Source: Phycisphaeraceae bacterium | GTDB taxonomy: Bacteria; Planctomycetota; Phycisphaerae; Phycisphaerales; UBA1924 | Length of the DNA stretch: 64,000 nt | Reading direction: 5' to 3' | Assembly: GCA_019636695.1 (NCBI GenBank) | Contig: JAHBXD010000005.1 | Coordinates: forward strand, 153,024-217,023 | Shown here: in pieces, positions 53,148 through 62,126 of the stretch | How the letters are laid out: each line of letters starts with the position of its first letter | Numbering within the stretch: position 1 is the first letter of the stretch | Made by a program: the position numbers and the translations under genes | Notes under the pieces: model-generated | Database searches by the model: none | What the model saw: the letters and a program-made list of their open reading frames with translations, nothing else | Told to the model about the DNA's origin: nothing

Positions 53148-55904
53148 ATGGCCAAGCGCGCAACGTCGACTTCGTCTCCTCGCACCCGAACCGCCGCAGG
53201 CTCTGGCGCCGGCAAGCCCGGCAAATCCGGGCGCAGCGGATCGCGACGTGGCGGAGGCACCGGGTTTCAGGTGGGAAGCGCCAAAAACCGGCACTTGGTG
53301 ATCGTGGAGTCTCCTGCGAAGGCCAAGACCATCAATAAGTATCTGGGGGGCGATTACGTCGTTCTCGCGAGCGTGGGCCATGTGCGTGACCTTCCAAGCA
53401 AGAACCCAAAGGGAGATAAGAACCCTGTTCCGGGGGTTGATCTCAAGCACAAGTTCCGTCCTACGTACGAGATTCTGGATGGCAAGGACAACGTCATCCG
53501 GGATTTGAAGCGAGCGGCCAAAGAAACGCTTGAATCGGGCAAAGAAGTCTGGTTTGCCACCGACCTTGACCGCGAGGGAGAGGCGATTGCGTGGCATCTC
53601 GCGCAGGAACTGGGAATTCCCTCGGGTGAAGCCAAACGCGTGGTATTCGCGGCGATCACCAAGGATGAGATACATCGAGCGTTCCAAAAACCGCATCCGA
53701 TCGACGAAGATAAGGTGAACGCCCAACAGGCGAGGCGGATTCTGGATCGAATTGTCGGCTATCAAGTTTCACCGCTGCTTTGGAAGAAAGTCGCGCGGGG
53801 CCTGAGCGCCGGACGAGTTCAGAGCGTCGCGGTTCGGCTGGTGGTGGAGCGTGAGCGTGAGATCAGGGCTTTTGTGCCGGATGAAGTGTGGAGCATTCAA
53901 GGAAAATTTGCTTCAGACGAGGCCGCTGCTCGTTCGTTGCGCGATGCATGGCAGCGATTCTGCGCTGAGCGTGACGAGAAGGGCAATGGGCCGACAGTCA
54001 AGTCTCAGTTGGCGTGGCTCGGCGACCATGGGGCGATTCCGGCTGAACTCGCGACGGTGAACGGCACGCGGTTTGAGATGGTCAGACCCGCCGCGGTCGG
54101 CGACGACCGCGAGAAGGGTGACGTCACCGGTCGCATCTGCGAGTTGGCGCACGCCGCGGGATTGACAGACATCCGGACCGAGGTTCATGAGGACGCGCGC
54201 GGGAAAGGCCCAGCACGCTGGAAGCGGACGGTCACCGGCACGGTTGATCCGGCGACGCCGTACCGAATTTCGTCGATCGAGACGAAACGCACCAAAGTTC
54301 GTCCGACCGCACCGTTCATTACGAGCACACTCCAGCAGGCGGCATCGAGCAGGCTGGGGTTCGGCGCCCAACGGACAATGCGAGCAGCCCAACAGTTGTA
54401 TGAAGGCGTGGACATTCCGGGTGAAGGGCCGGTTGGGCTTATCACATATATGCGTACGGATTCGACGCATCTATCGAGAGAAGCGATCGAGATGGCGCGT
54501 GGCTACATCCAGCGCACATTCGGAGATCGCTATCTGCCCGATAAGGCAAATGTTTATGAGAGCAGCAACAAGGCAGCCCAGGAAGCCCACGAAGCGATTC
54601 GGCCGACAAGCCTGGAGTATCCGCCCGAGCGACTGAGGCACGTGCTCAAGCCCGACCAGTTCCGGCTGTATCAACTGATCTGGGAGCGATTTGTAGCGTG
54701 CCAGATGGTGCCGGCTGAATGGGATTCGACGGCGGTGATGATCGAAGGCGGGAAGGGGATGACGCTCGGCTTCAGGGCGACGGGTAGAACGCTTGCTTTT
54801 GACGGGTTTTATCGCGTGTCGGGAGTGCCGGCTGCGGCCGACCAAGCGACGCTGCCCCGATTGACGGAAGGTCAACAGGCGCGACCGTTTTCGATCGAAC
54901 CTGAGCAGCGGTTTACAACCCCCCCTGCGAGATATACGGAGGCCTCGCTCATCAAGAAACTTGAGGAGGAAGGGATCGGGCGACCCAGCACCTACGCGAG
55001 CATCATCCAAACAATCCAAGATCGCAAGTATGTTGAATCGCAGGATCGCAGGATGTTCGCCACGGATCTCGGCGAAGTGGTAACTGACAAACTGGTTGAG
55101 GCTTTCCCCAAGATCATGGATGTCGGCTATACCCGGCAGATGGAAGGCGAACTGGACAAGATCGAGGAGGACCATCTCGACTGGGTCGAAATGTTGAGCC
55201 GTTTTTACGGCCCATTCACGCAGGCACTTGAACGCGCGCTCGAGGAGATGCAGCACGCCAAGGCTGAGATCGAGCCTGCCCCCAAGGAATATCGATGCGG
55301 CAAATGCGGAAGCGATCTGGTCTATCGTTTCGGCAAGAACGGGCGCTTCCTTTCGTGCTCGCGTTTTCCGGAGTGCAACTTTGCTTCGCCGATTGATCGT
55401 GAAGGACGCCCTCGCACGGCAGACACAGTGGATGTGGCGTGCCCGATCTGCGGCAGTGCCATGCAGCGCCGGACGGGGCGATTCGGGCCGTTCCTTTCGT
55501 GCTCGCGATACGGCGACAAAGAACACCCCTGCACGGGGATATTGAATCTTGACAAGAAGGGGCACGTGACAGCGCCATCGCCGCCGCCGTATGTCACCGA
55601 TCTGCCGTGCCCGACATGCGGTGATCCGTTGAATCTTCGCTCAGGCGTCCGCGGGCCTTGGCTTGGATGCAGCCGTTTCCCCAAGTGCCGCGGCCGCGGG
55701 AAGTGGGCAGATTTGCCCGACGCTACCCGGACAGCACTGGAGCGCGCGCTCGAGGCCCATGATCGAGCGCACCCGATCCCGATCATTCGAACGCTTGGAG
55801 GGAAGCCGCTCACGGATGCGAAAGGCAAACCGCTGCCTGATGCTCCGACGGCATCGGATCTGACGGAAACCGAAGCGCCTGTCGAAGAGCGCGCGGCGGG
55901 ATAA
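53148..55904 (+). CDS. topA: DNA topoisomerase I
   Basis: 918 residues. A basic N-terminal tail of about 45 residues rich in Ser, Arg and Gly precedes the Toprim fold (LVIVESPAKAKTINKYLG) and the metal motif TDLDREGEAIAWHLA. GLITYMRTDSTHLS has the active Tyr. Three C-terminal zinc fingers are visible: CGKCGSDLVYRFGKNGRFLS, CPICGSAMQRRTGRFGPFLS and CPTCGDPLNLRSGVRGPWLG, each ending in a Cys-Ser-Arg-Phe/Tyr-type element. It relaxes negative supercoils. The basic tail is longer than in most TopA proteins. Confidence 0.96.
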   Translation: MAKRATSTSSPRTRTAAGSGAGKPGKSGRSGSRRGGGTGFQVGSAKNRHLVIVESPAKAKTINKYLGGDYVVLASVGHVRDLPSKNPKGDKNPVPGVDLKHKFRPTYEILDGKDNVIRDLKRAAKETLESGKEVWFATDLDREGEAIAWHLAQELGIPSGEAKRVVFAAITKDEIHRAFQKPHPIDEDKVNAQQARRILDRIVGYQVSPLLWKKVARGLSAGRVQSVAVRLVVEREREIRAFVPDEVWSIQGKFASDEAAARSLRDAWQRFCAERDEKGNGPTVKSQLAWLGDHGAIPAELATVNGTRFEMVRPAAVGDDREKGDVTGRICELAHAAGLTDIRTEVHEDARGKGPARWKRTVTGTVDPATPYRISSIETKRTKVRPTAPFITSTLQQAASSRLGFGAQRTMRAAQQLYEGVDIPGEGPVGLITYMRTDSTHLSREAIEMARGYIQRTFGDRYLPDKANVYESSNKAAQEAHEAIRPTSLEYPPERLRHVLKPDQFRLYQLIWERFVACQMVPAEWDSTAVMIEGGKGMTLGFRATGRTLAFDGFYRVSGVPAAADQATLPRLTEGQQARPFSIEPEQRFTTPPARYTEASLIKKLEEEGIGRPSTYASIIQTIQDRKYVESQDRRMFATDLGEVVTDKLVEAFPKIMDVGYTRQMEGELDKIEEDHLDWVEMLSRFYGPFTQALERALEEMQHAKAEIEPAPKEYRCGKCGSDLVYRFGKNGRFLSCSRFPECNFASPIDREGRPRTADTVDVACPICGSAMQRRTGRFGPFLSCSRYGDKEHPCTGILNLDKKGHVTAPSPPPYVTDLPCPTCGDPLNLRSGVRGPWLGCSRFPKCRGRGKWADLPDATRTALERALEAHDRAHPIPIIRTLGGKPLTDAKGKPLPDAPTASDLTETEAPVEERAAG

Positions 55905-56078
55905 GGCAAACGGGATCAACGATTTGACGCGGAAGTACAGCATAGCCGGCGTTCGTCCGGAATATCACGCCGCGGCGCAATGTCCACCCGCGATGGAAAA
56001 CGGCTCTTTCCCCGCGGACGACGACGACATCACCCGGTATTCCGGAGCGACTGAGCACTGGCAGCAGGAGCTGATTTT

Positions 56079-59000
56079 TCAGGTCTTGGATGCATCCGCA
56101 CCCTGCGGGTGTTTCGCATGTTGGGGATCGGGCATGGTACCGTCACGGTCGGTCACACCACCATGAACGGGGTGCGAGGCCAAGGCCCGAGCGAGGCGCA
56201 CTTCGCCGGGTTCTGCAATTTGCTTGAGACTGAGCCCGAGTACCGCGCGCATGCCCTGCCGCATGTCGATCGTCAGACTGAAAAGCATGGGCACCAGGAG
56301 GAGCGTGAACACGGTCGAGCAAAGCAGCCCACCGAGCAGTACCGAGCCGAGGCCGCGATACATCTCGGCGCCCGCGCCGGGGAAGAGCACCAGGGGGCAC
56401 ATGCCGCCGAGGCTCGTGGCGACGGTCATGAAGATCGGGCGAATGCGTGTCTGCACACTTCGAGCGACAGCCTCGTGCGGAGGAAGGGGTTTGCCCTCAA
56501 TGCCTTTCATGAAATTCAACGACTGATGCACGATCAGGATGGCATTGTTGACAACGACACCGATCAGCACGACAAACCCGAGCATGGTGAGCACATCAAG
56601 ATTCTGGACGGGGAATCTCGGATCGGCAGCCGACCAATTGTGGACGATGCGCAGACCGGCGAACCCACCGATGACCGCCATGGGCACCGTGAACATGATG
56701 ACGAAGGGATACATGAAATTCTCGAAGAGCGCTGCCATAAGCAGATACGTCACCAGCAGCGCCCAGACGAAGCGGGCTGTAGCCAACTGCGGCTGGCCGG
56801 CGACAGTCCACACGAGCGCACAAAACACCAAACCCCAGAGCGCAAACCCGGCAGCGCCGTAGCCGAAGTCAGACCGGCGGGAACGAATGGCTCGAACAAG
56901 GGCGAAGGTGAACAGTCCGAAAGCCGCGATGCCGATCCCCCACGCGGCGATGCGCAAAGGGCGCCCAAGGGCCCAATCGGGGCGTGCCTCGGTCGGGTCG
57001 CCGAACATGGCATGCTTCACTTCGTCGAGTTTCGCCGCGGTACCTTCAAGTCGAACCCTCATGCTTGAATCGATCATGCCCTCTGTCCGGAGAGGTACGA
57101 TCACCTCTGATCGCAGGGCATCCATGAGTTGCTGCAACGGCACACCCTGCGGCGGGGTGATGCGAATCGTGACGGCGGGGAGTTCTTCGATCCGCTGAAT
57201 TTCCTGCGGAGCGAGGGCCGGCACAACATCGACGACGGTGTCGAGCGGAACGACCATGCCTGAGCGAGTGGCAACCGAAATGTCGGCGAGCCGCTCTTTA
57301 TATTCGAGCTGCCCCCCTTCGGGCAGCAGCAGTATATCGATCAGGTGTCCTTGGTGGCGAAAATCGCCGGCAAATGCGCCGTCGAAGAGCGCTCGAACAG
57401 CCGTGCCGACGTCGGCGGTAGTCAGTCCGAGTCGCCGTCCGCTTTCGTTCAACCGGATCTGCCATTCGGGCTGACGAAGGTTGAAATTGGCCGGCTCGGG
57501 CCGAATGCTCTGAAACCCGAGGGTGCGTTTGTCACCGTTTACTTCATACTCGAGAGAAGCCGCAAGGCCGATGGCCATACCCGCCGCCTGACGCACCTTG
57601 GAGAGACTCGGCCCGCTGATTTCCAGATCGATGGTGTTGCCGCCCCCGACGCCGCGGCCGAAGATGGATGTCTGCTGGGCACCACCGAAGGCATCGGGAA
57701 TGTTCATGATCGCGGAAGTAAGCAGGTGCCCGACTGGAATAACCACCTGCTCGTTCTGGCTGGTGGCGCCGACGAAGACCGTCGTGCCGAAAGCGCCAAT
57801 GAAGAAATGCCGAACCGGAACGGGATCGAAGGGATGCTGCGGGTCGTCGAGTCGAAAAATCGGAGGAAGACCGGCCATGGTTTCGGGCTTGGTGATATCG
57901 GCCACGGCATAGGGCTTGATCACGGATTCGATGCGTTGAGCGATGTCGACACGCTGTTCGACGGTATACCCGGGCGGAATGAGCAGCCCGCCGAACACGA
58001 GGTTGCGATTACCCGCGGGAAGGTAATCCATCGGCGGCATGAGTGCGAGAGAGCCGAAAACGCTGACAAACGTCATCACGACGATGATCGCAGGCCGGAT
58101 GGACCATCCGCGCCAGCCGTTGGTGACCCAGACCACGGCATCGGCGATGCGACGGTTGGCCGCGGCGAGCACCGGCGTCAAACCGAAGAGCGTCTGGGTC
58201 GCGGCTCTCAGTTTTGAAGGGCGTTGGGCAGGTCGACGCAGCCAACGCGACGCCGCCGACGGGATGACGGTGATCGAGATCAGCAGTGAAAGCCCGACGG
58301 AGATGGCCATGGCCAGCGCAATGTCACGAAAAAGCTGGCCGGCTTCTTCTTCGATGGTCAGCACGGGGATGAACACCGCGATGGTGGTCATGGTGCTGGC
58401 GAGGATCGCGCCCCATACCTCAACAGCGCCGAGGTAGGCGGCCCTGAGCGGGGACTCACCCGCCTGAAGTCTGCGAAAGATGTTTTCAAGCACAACGACG
58501 CTGTTATCGACCACCATGCCCGTGGCGAAGGCAAGGCCCGCGAGAGAAATGACGTTCAGTGTTCGCCCGAGCGCGAAGAGCGCGAGAAAAGTTGCTATCA
58601 CGCTGATGGGGATGGCGAGCGCAATGATGCCGGTAGTGACAAATGACCGCAGAAAGAGCAACAGCACACACGCGGCAAGGCCGCCGCCAAGCCAGAGATT
58701 GCCGGTGACAAGGCTGACGGCGGAATCGATGTAGGTCGTTTCGTCATAAACCTGGCGCAGACGCAGGTGCGGCCCGGCGAGAGGATCGAGGAAGGGCAGA
58801 AGGTTTTCTTTCACCTCATCAAGCCTGCCTCGAAGATCTCGCATCACGCTGACGACGTTGGCGTTTCCTTGGCGAATGGCGTTCATGGCCAGACAGGGTT
58901 CACCGAACGCGCGAACAAATCCGCGTGCCCGCGCGAACCCGAGTTCGACATTGCCGACATCAGCCAGGTAGACCGGCTTGCCATCGCGGTAGGCGATCGG

Positions 59001-59753
59001 CGTCGCGAGTACGTCAGAAGTGGTTTCAAACTGCCCGATGACCCGAATGCGGATTTCGCGCTTGCCGTCATCGATCGTGCCCGCGGATATGTTGCGGTTT
59101 TCGTTTCTGATCGCGGCGATAACGTCGAGATGGCTGAGTCCGCGATCCGCGAGTTTTCGCGTGTCAAGATACACGCGAAGTTCGCCCGGTCGCCCGCCGT
59201 AGATGTTGATCTCAGCTACGCCGTCGATGCGTTCGAGGAAAGGCTTGACCTCGCGTTCGAGACGGTCGAATAGGGTCGTGATGTCAAAGGACGGGTTCGA
59301 GCGTGCATATGCAGGATCAACATCGATGATGATCCAGGCAATCGCGTTTGCCGCAGCCCCATCGGCCGCCTTGATGACCGGCTCGTTGACATCCTCGGGA
59401 TACCTCGGCACCTGCCGAAGAGCATCGGAAACTTCCTGCAAGGCACGCCGGATGTCAGACCCGAGGTTGAACTCGAGCGTGATGGTGCTGGCGCCCTCGC
59501 TGCTGATCGAACGCATGGTGCGGAGGTTGGTGACGTTTTTCAGTCGCTCTTCCTGCTCCTGCGTAATTTCGAAAACGACCTCTTCCGGACTGCGCCCGGG
59601 CCACGAGGTCGTCACGGTGATGGTCGGCAGGTCGATCGTCGGGGTGAGCTGAATGGGTATCGCGCCCAGCCCGATCAGGCCGAACATGACGACCAGCAGC
59701 ACACCGACCGCAACCCCGACCGGCCTGGCGATGCAAAGTCGGACAAGACTCAC
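56079..59753 (-). CDS. RND efflux transporter permease subunit
   Basis: 1224 residues. LCIARPVGVAVGVLLVVMFG starts the first transmembrane helix; TVTTSWPGRSPEEVVFEITQ and RYPEDVNEPVIKAADG continue the porter domain; ATGMVVDNSVVVLENIFRRL is the conserved helix with the proton-relay Asp; VVVNNAILIVHQSLNFMKG is the second. The overlap with the adaptor gene is 4 bp. VDN in place of VDD and length above 1200 fit a metal or drug RND subgroup, but the substrate is unclear. No outer-membrane TolC gene is in the window. Confidence 0.93.
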   Translation of the reverse strand: MSLVRLCIARPVGVAVGVLLVVMFGLIGLGAIPIQLTPTIDLPTITVTTSWPGRSPEEVVFEITQEQEERLKNVTNLRTMRSISSEGASTITLEFNLGSDIRRALQEVSDALRQVPRYPEDVNEPVIKAADGAAANAIAWIIIDVDPAYARSNPSFDITTLFDRLEREVKPFLERIDGVAEINIYGGRPGELRVYLDTRKLADRGLSHLDVIAAIRNENRNISAGTIDDGKREIRIRVIGQFETTSDVLATPIAYRDGKPVYLADVGNVELGFARARGFVRAFGEPCLAMNAIRQGNANVVSVMRDLRGRLDEVKENLLPFLDPLAGPHLRLRQVYDETTYIDSAVSLVTGNLWLGGGLAACVLLLFLRSFVTTGIIALAIPISVIATFLALFALGRTLNVISLAGLAFATGMVVDNSVVVLENIFRRLQAGESPLRAAYLGAVEVWGAILASTMTTIAVFIPVLTIEEEAGQLFRDIALAMAISVGLSLLISITVIPSAASRWLRRPAQRPSKLRAATQTLFGLTPVLAAANRRIADAVVWVTNGWRGWSIRPAIIVVMTFVSVFGSLALMPPMDYLPAGNRNLVFGGLLIPPGYTVEQRVDIAQRIESVIKPYAVADITKPETMAGLPPIFRLDDPQHPFDPVPVRHFFIGAFGTTVFVGATSQNEQVVIPVGHLLTSAIMNIPDAFGGAQQTSIFGRGVGGGNTIDLEISGPSLSKVRQAAGMAIGLAASLEYEVNGDKRTLGFQSIRPEPANFNLRQPEWQIRLNESGRRLGLTTADVGTAVRALFDGAFAGDFRHQGHLIDILLLPEGGQLEYKERLADISVATRSGMVVPLDTVVDVVPALAPQEIQRIEELPAVTIRITPPQGVPLQQLMDALRSEVIVPLRTEGMIDSSMRVRLEGTAAKLDEVKHAMFGDPTEARPDWALGRPLRIAAWGIGIAAFGLFTFALVRAIRSRRSDFGYGAAGFALWGLVFCALVWTVAGQPQLATARFVWALLVTYLLMAALFENFMYPFVIMFTVPMAVIGGFAGLRIVHNWSAADPRFPVQNLDVLTMLGFVVLIGVVVNNAILIVHQSLNFMKGIEGKPLPPHEAVARSVQTRIRPIFMTVATSLGGMCPLVLFPGAGAEMYRGLGSVLLGGLLCSTVFTLLLVPMLFSLTIDMRQGMRAVLGLSLKQIAEPGEVRLARALASHPVHGGVTDRDGTMPDPQHAKHPQGADASKT

Positions 59754-61018
59754 CGGGATGCCTCCGACGGAACAGTCGATACGGAAGCATGCGGTTCACG
59801 ACTATCGTGCATATCCAAGAAGGAAGCCGCTGGGCGCGGGGCCTCGGGCGGATTCAGAATCCTGAGCGGCTGGCCCGGAATGAGGCGCTCGTTGCCTTCG
59901 ATAACGATCTGCGCGCCCGGGAAGACCACGCCGTCATCAATCGCGACACGATCGGCAAATCCGAAACGAGATCGGATTCGCATCGGCACGGCCTGCCCAT
60001 CGATATTCACGAAAATATACTCGCCGGCGTCGTCGCGTAGGACTGCATCTTTATGGATCGTCATGCGCATCTGGCGTACGCCGATCGGCACCAGTCCGAC
60101 GATGCTCATCCCCGGTGTAAGACGCCCATCTGGATTCGGAAGCTCAGCACGAACAGGAGCGAGCCGGCTCAGCGGATCGACCTCAGGCACGACCGCGGTG
60201 ACTGGTACGGTCAACTCGGCCGGGAGTGTTCTTGATGCGTCTCGAGGATCGGGTACGCGGAGCGCATCAATGCGAACAACGATTGCAGCGCCTGGTTGGC
60301 GAAGGTGCTCGATGGCTGTCTCGGGGACGTTGAGCCAGACTTCCATTGTCTCAAGGGCGACGATCTCGATGATGTCGTCTCCTTGACGCAGCCACTGCCC
60401 TTGATCGGTAAGCTTTCGAACCACCTTACCGCTGAATGGTGCTCGGATGGTCATGCGATTCAGGCGGCGAACGGCATCATCGACCCGCGCGGTCGCTGCG
60501 TCAAGGTCGGCCTGAGCCTGCTCGACCTGCGCTGTCAGCGTCGCCACGAGCGTCCGGGCACGATCGAGTTCGCCTTCAGAGGCTGAGAATCGGCGATCAA
60601 GCTCGTTGTATCGGTTGAGATCTCGCTCGGCCTGTTCAAGCTCGGCCTGTCGCTGCGCAAGCAAGCCGGCCCGAGCCCTTGACTCGGCCCTGGCCTGACG
60701 GACAGCAATTTCAGCCGGTTCCGAATCGAGCACGGCGATAATGTCGTTCCGAAGCACAACATCACCCGGCTGCAACTCGCACTGCAGCACCAGCCCTTCT
60801 TCCTGTGCTGCAAGCCTCGAACGACGCGGAGTGCGCACATCGCCGGTCACTTCGCGCTGGAGCGATACATGCTCCATCCGAGCCGGATCGACCCGGACCT
60901 GAGCCTCGCGCAGCCCCCCACTTGGCTGGGCCAAGCTCACGGTCGCGGGAACAAAGACCGCGAAGATTGATATGATAATGTTGAATCGCCGCGCCATCGA
61001 CCAGAAGCCATCAGACAT
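59750..61018 (-). CDS. RND efflux periplasmic adaptor (membrane-fusion) protein
   Basis: 422 residues from the ATG at 61018. An N-terminal helix (FNIIISIFAVFVPATVSLAQ) leads to the periplasm. The lipoyl domain and a long coiled-coil hairpin (VRQARAESRARAGLLAQRQA, FSASEGELDRARTLVATLTA) precede the barrel: RAPFSGKVVRKLTDQGQWLR, ETMEVWLNVPETAIEHL and the C-terminal membrane-proximal domain. It joins the permease to an outer-membrane channel. It overlaps the permease start by 4 bp. Confidence 0.9.
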   Translation of the reverse strand: MSDGFWSMARRFNIIISIFAVFVPATVSLAQPSGGLREAQVRVDPARMEHVSLQREVTGDVRTPRRSRLAAQEEGLVLQCELQPGDVVLRNDIIAVLDSEPAEIAVRQARAESRARAGLLAQRQAELEQAERDLNRYNELDRRFSASEGELDRARTLVATLTAQVEQAQADLDAATARVDDAVRRLNRMTIRAPFSGKVVRKLTDQGQWLRQGDDIIEIVALETMEVWLNVPETAIEHLRQPGAAIVVRIDALRVPDPRDASRTLPAELTVPVTAVVPEVDPLSRLAPVRAELPNPDGRLTPGMSIVGLVPIGVRQMRMTIHKDAVLRDDAGEYIFVNIDGQAVPMRIRSRFGFADRVAIDDGVVFPGAQIVIEGNERLIPGQPLRILNPPEAPRPAASFLDMHDSREPHASVSTVPSEASR

Positions 61019-61331
61019 GGACCACTCCGTCACCTCGACGCTCTTCCCGTCATCCTGATGGGCCATTGCGCCGGAGTTGGCTTGCCCCCGAGGCGAATAG
61101 TAGGCTCGTGCCGCGACTGTGTACCGATTGCGGACGGAACACTGACCGACCTGCCGACGCAGGGTAGGGGAATCCCTATTCGTGCAGCATTGGCGACGCA
61201 GCTCAACATAAGTGCATCCGGCAGGCACCGACGCTCAGGTGCCTGAAACTCGCGGCGGAGTGAAGATCAATCTGGAAACCAGGTCTCCAGCCCCGAGATT
61301 GTGACCGAGCGACCATGCAGCGCCTGCAGGG
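61019..61331. other. Intergenic spacer, 313 bp
   Basis: Upstream of the adaptor gene. A perfect 8-bp hairpin CAGGCACC/GGTGCCTG with an 8-nt loop lies at 61222-61245, about 85 bp after the stop of the next gene on the same strand. It has no T run and may be a transcript end or processing site. Nothing coding is seen. Confidence 0.45.
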
Positions 61332-62108
61332 TCAGCGGATGATTCGCCACGTATCGCCAGTTCTCCCTGCGTATACCGGCATGGCCCATTCAAACTCACG
61401 CGTTCGGACGGACTTGATCGGAAATTGGCGTCCGGGAGCCGTCACTTCGAGGAGGCGTTGGCCCGCGACAAGATCCATCTCGAGCGCGTGCAGGTCAAGA
61501 TCCTGCATGCCCCAACCCGGTGTATTGAAAAGAGCATGCGCGAACTCCTGCATGGCCTGCAATCGTTCTTCCGGTTTGTCACCAAATGCCCTTGCAAGAT
61601 CGCGCCCTTTTGTTCGTACGAGTGTCATGAGCGACGGTACGTCCTGCCGCGTGTATGCGGCATGCAATCCGGAGAGTAACTCACGAACCGACGAACGATC
61701 TCGCGGAGTGATCGCCTGTAGAATGTCGCAATCACTCCAGAGCGTCGTTCCGGGAAAATCGGGCAACTCGAAGGCGTCTTCCAGCCGCTTGGGATACACC
61801 TCGGGCACGCGTTCCTGCGGCCACTGCATCACGCGTTCAAGAATGAGTTGCTCAGGATCGTCCTGAATATTCCACACACGAAGTGTCGCGGAGAATCGAG
61901 CGACTCCGGGGGCAAATGGAATCCCCGTCGGCCAGACGAGCATGCACTGCAGTGTGTTCGTTCCGGGACGGATCCATTCATTCTCGATCCCGTTCTGCTC
62001 GATCGGTTCACCGTTCGACAACGCGCGCGGGACTCCGTTCAGCAACACACGAACCGCAAGGTGACTGCTCTTGATGTCGAGTTTGATGATGGGAACACTA
62101 CTCGTCAC
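61332..62108 (-). CDS. Unknown protein downstream of the VgrG-type protein
   Basis: 258 residues. The N-terminal 90 residues (IKLDIKSSHLAVRVLLNGVP, NGIENEWIRPGTNTLQCMLV, ARFSATLRVWN) look like a beta sandwich; the C-terminal part (SGLHAAYTRQDVPSLMTLVR, ending GDTWRIIR) could be a helical plus NTF2-like region. No signal peptide. No family recognised. The upstream gene ends 18 bp before its start, so the two are co-transcribed. By position it could be an adaptor, chaperone or immunity partner of the VgrG-linked domain; none is shown by sequence. Confidence 0.6.
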   Translation of the reverse strand: MTSSVPIIKLDIKSSHLAVRVLLNGVPRALSNGEPIEQNGIENEWIRPGTNTLQCMLVWPTGIPFAPGVARFSATLRVWNIQDDPEQLILERVMQWPQERVPEVYPKRLEDAFELPDFPGTTLWSDCDILQAITPRDRSSVRELLSGLHAAYTRQDVPSLMTLVRTKGRDLARAFGDKPEERLQAMQEFAHALFNTPGWGMQDLDLHALEMDLVAGQRLLEVTAPGRQFPIKSVRTREFEWAMPVYAGRTGDTWRIIR

Positions 62109-62126
62109 GGTCGACTCCAGCGGCGA

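Noticed and set aside
56109..57068. Plus-strand frame over the RND permease gene
   Set aside because: Highly charged, motif-free translation opposite a well-supported permease.
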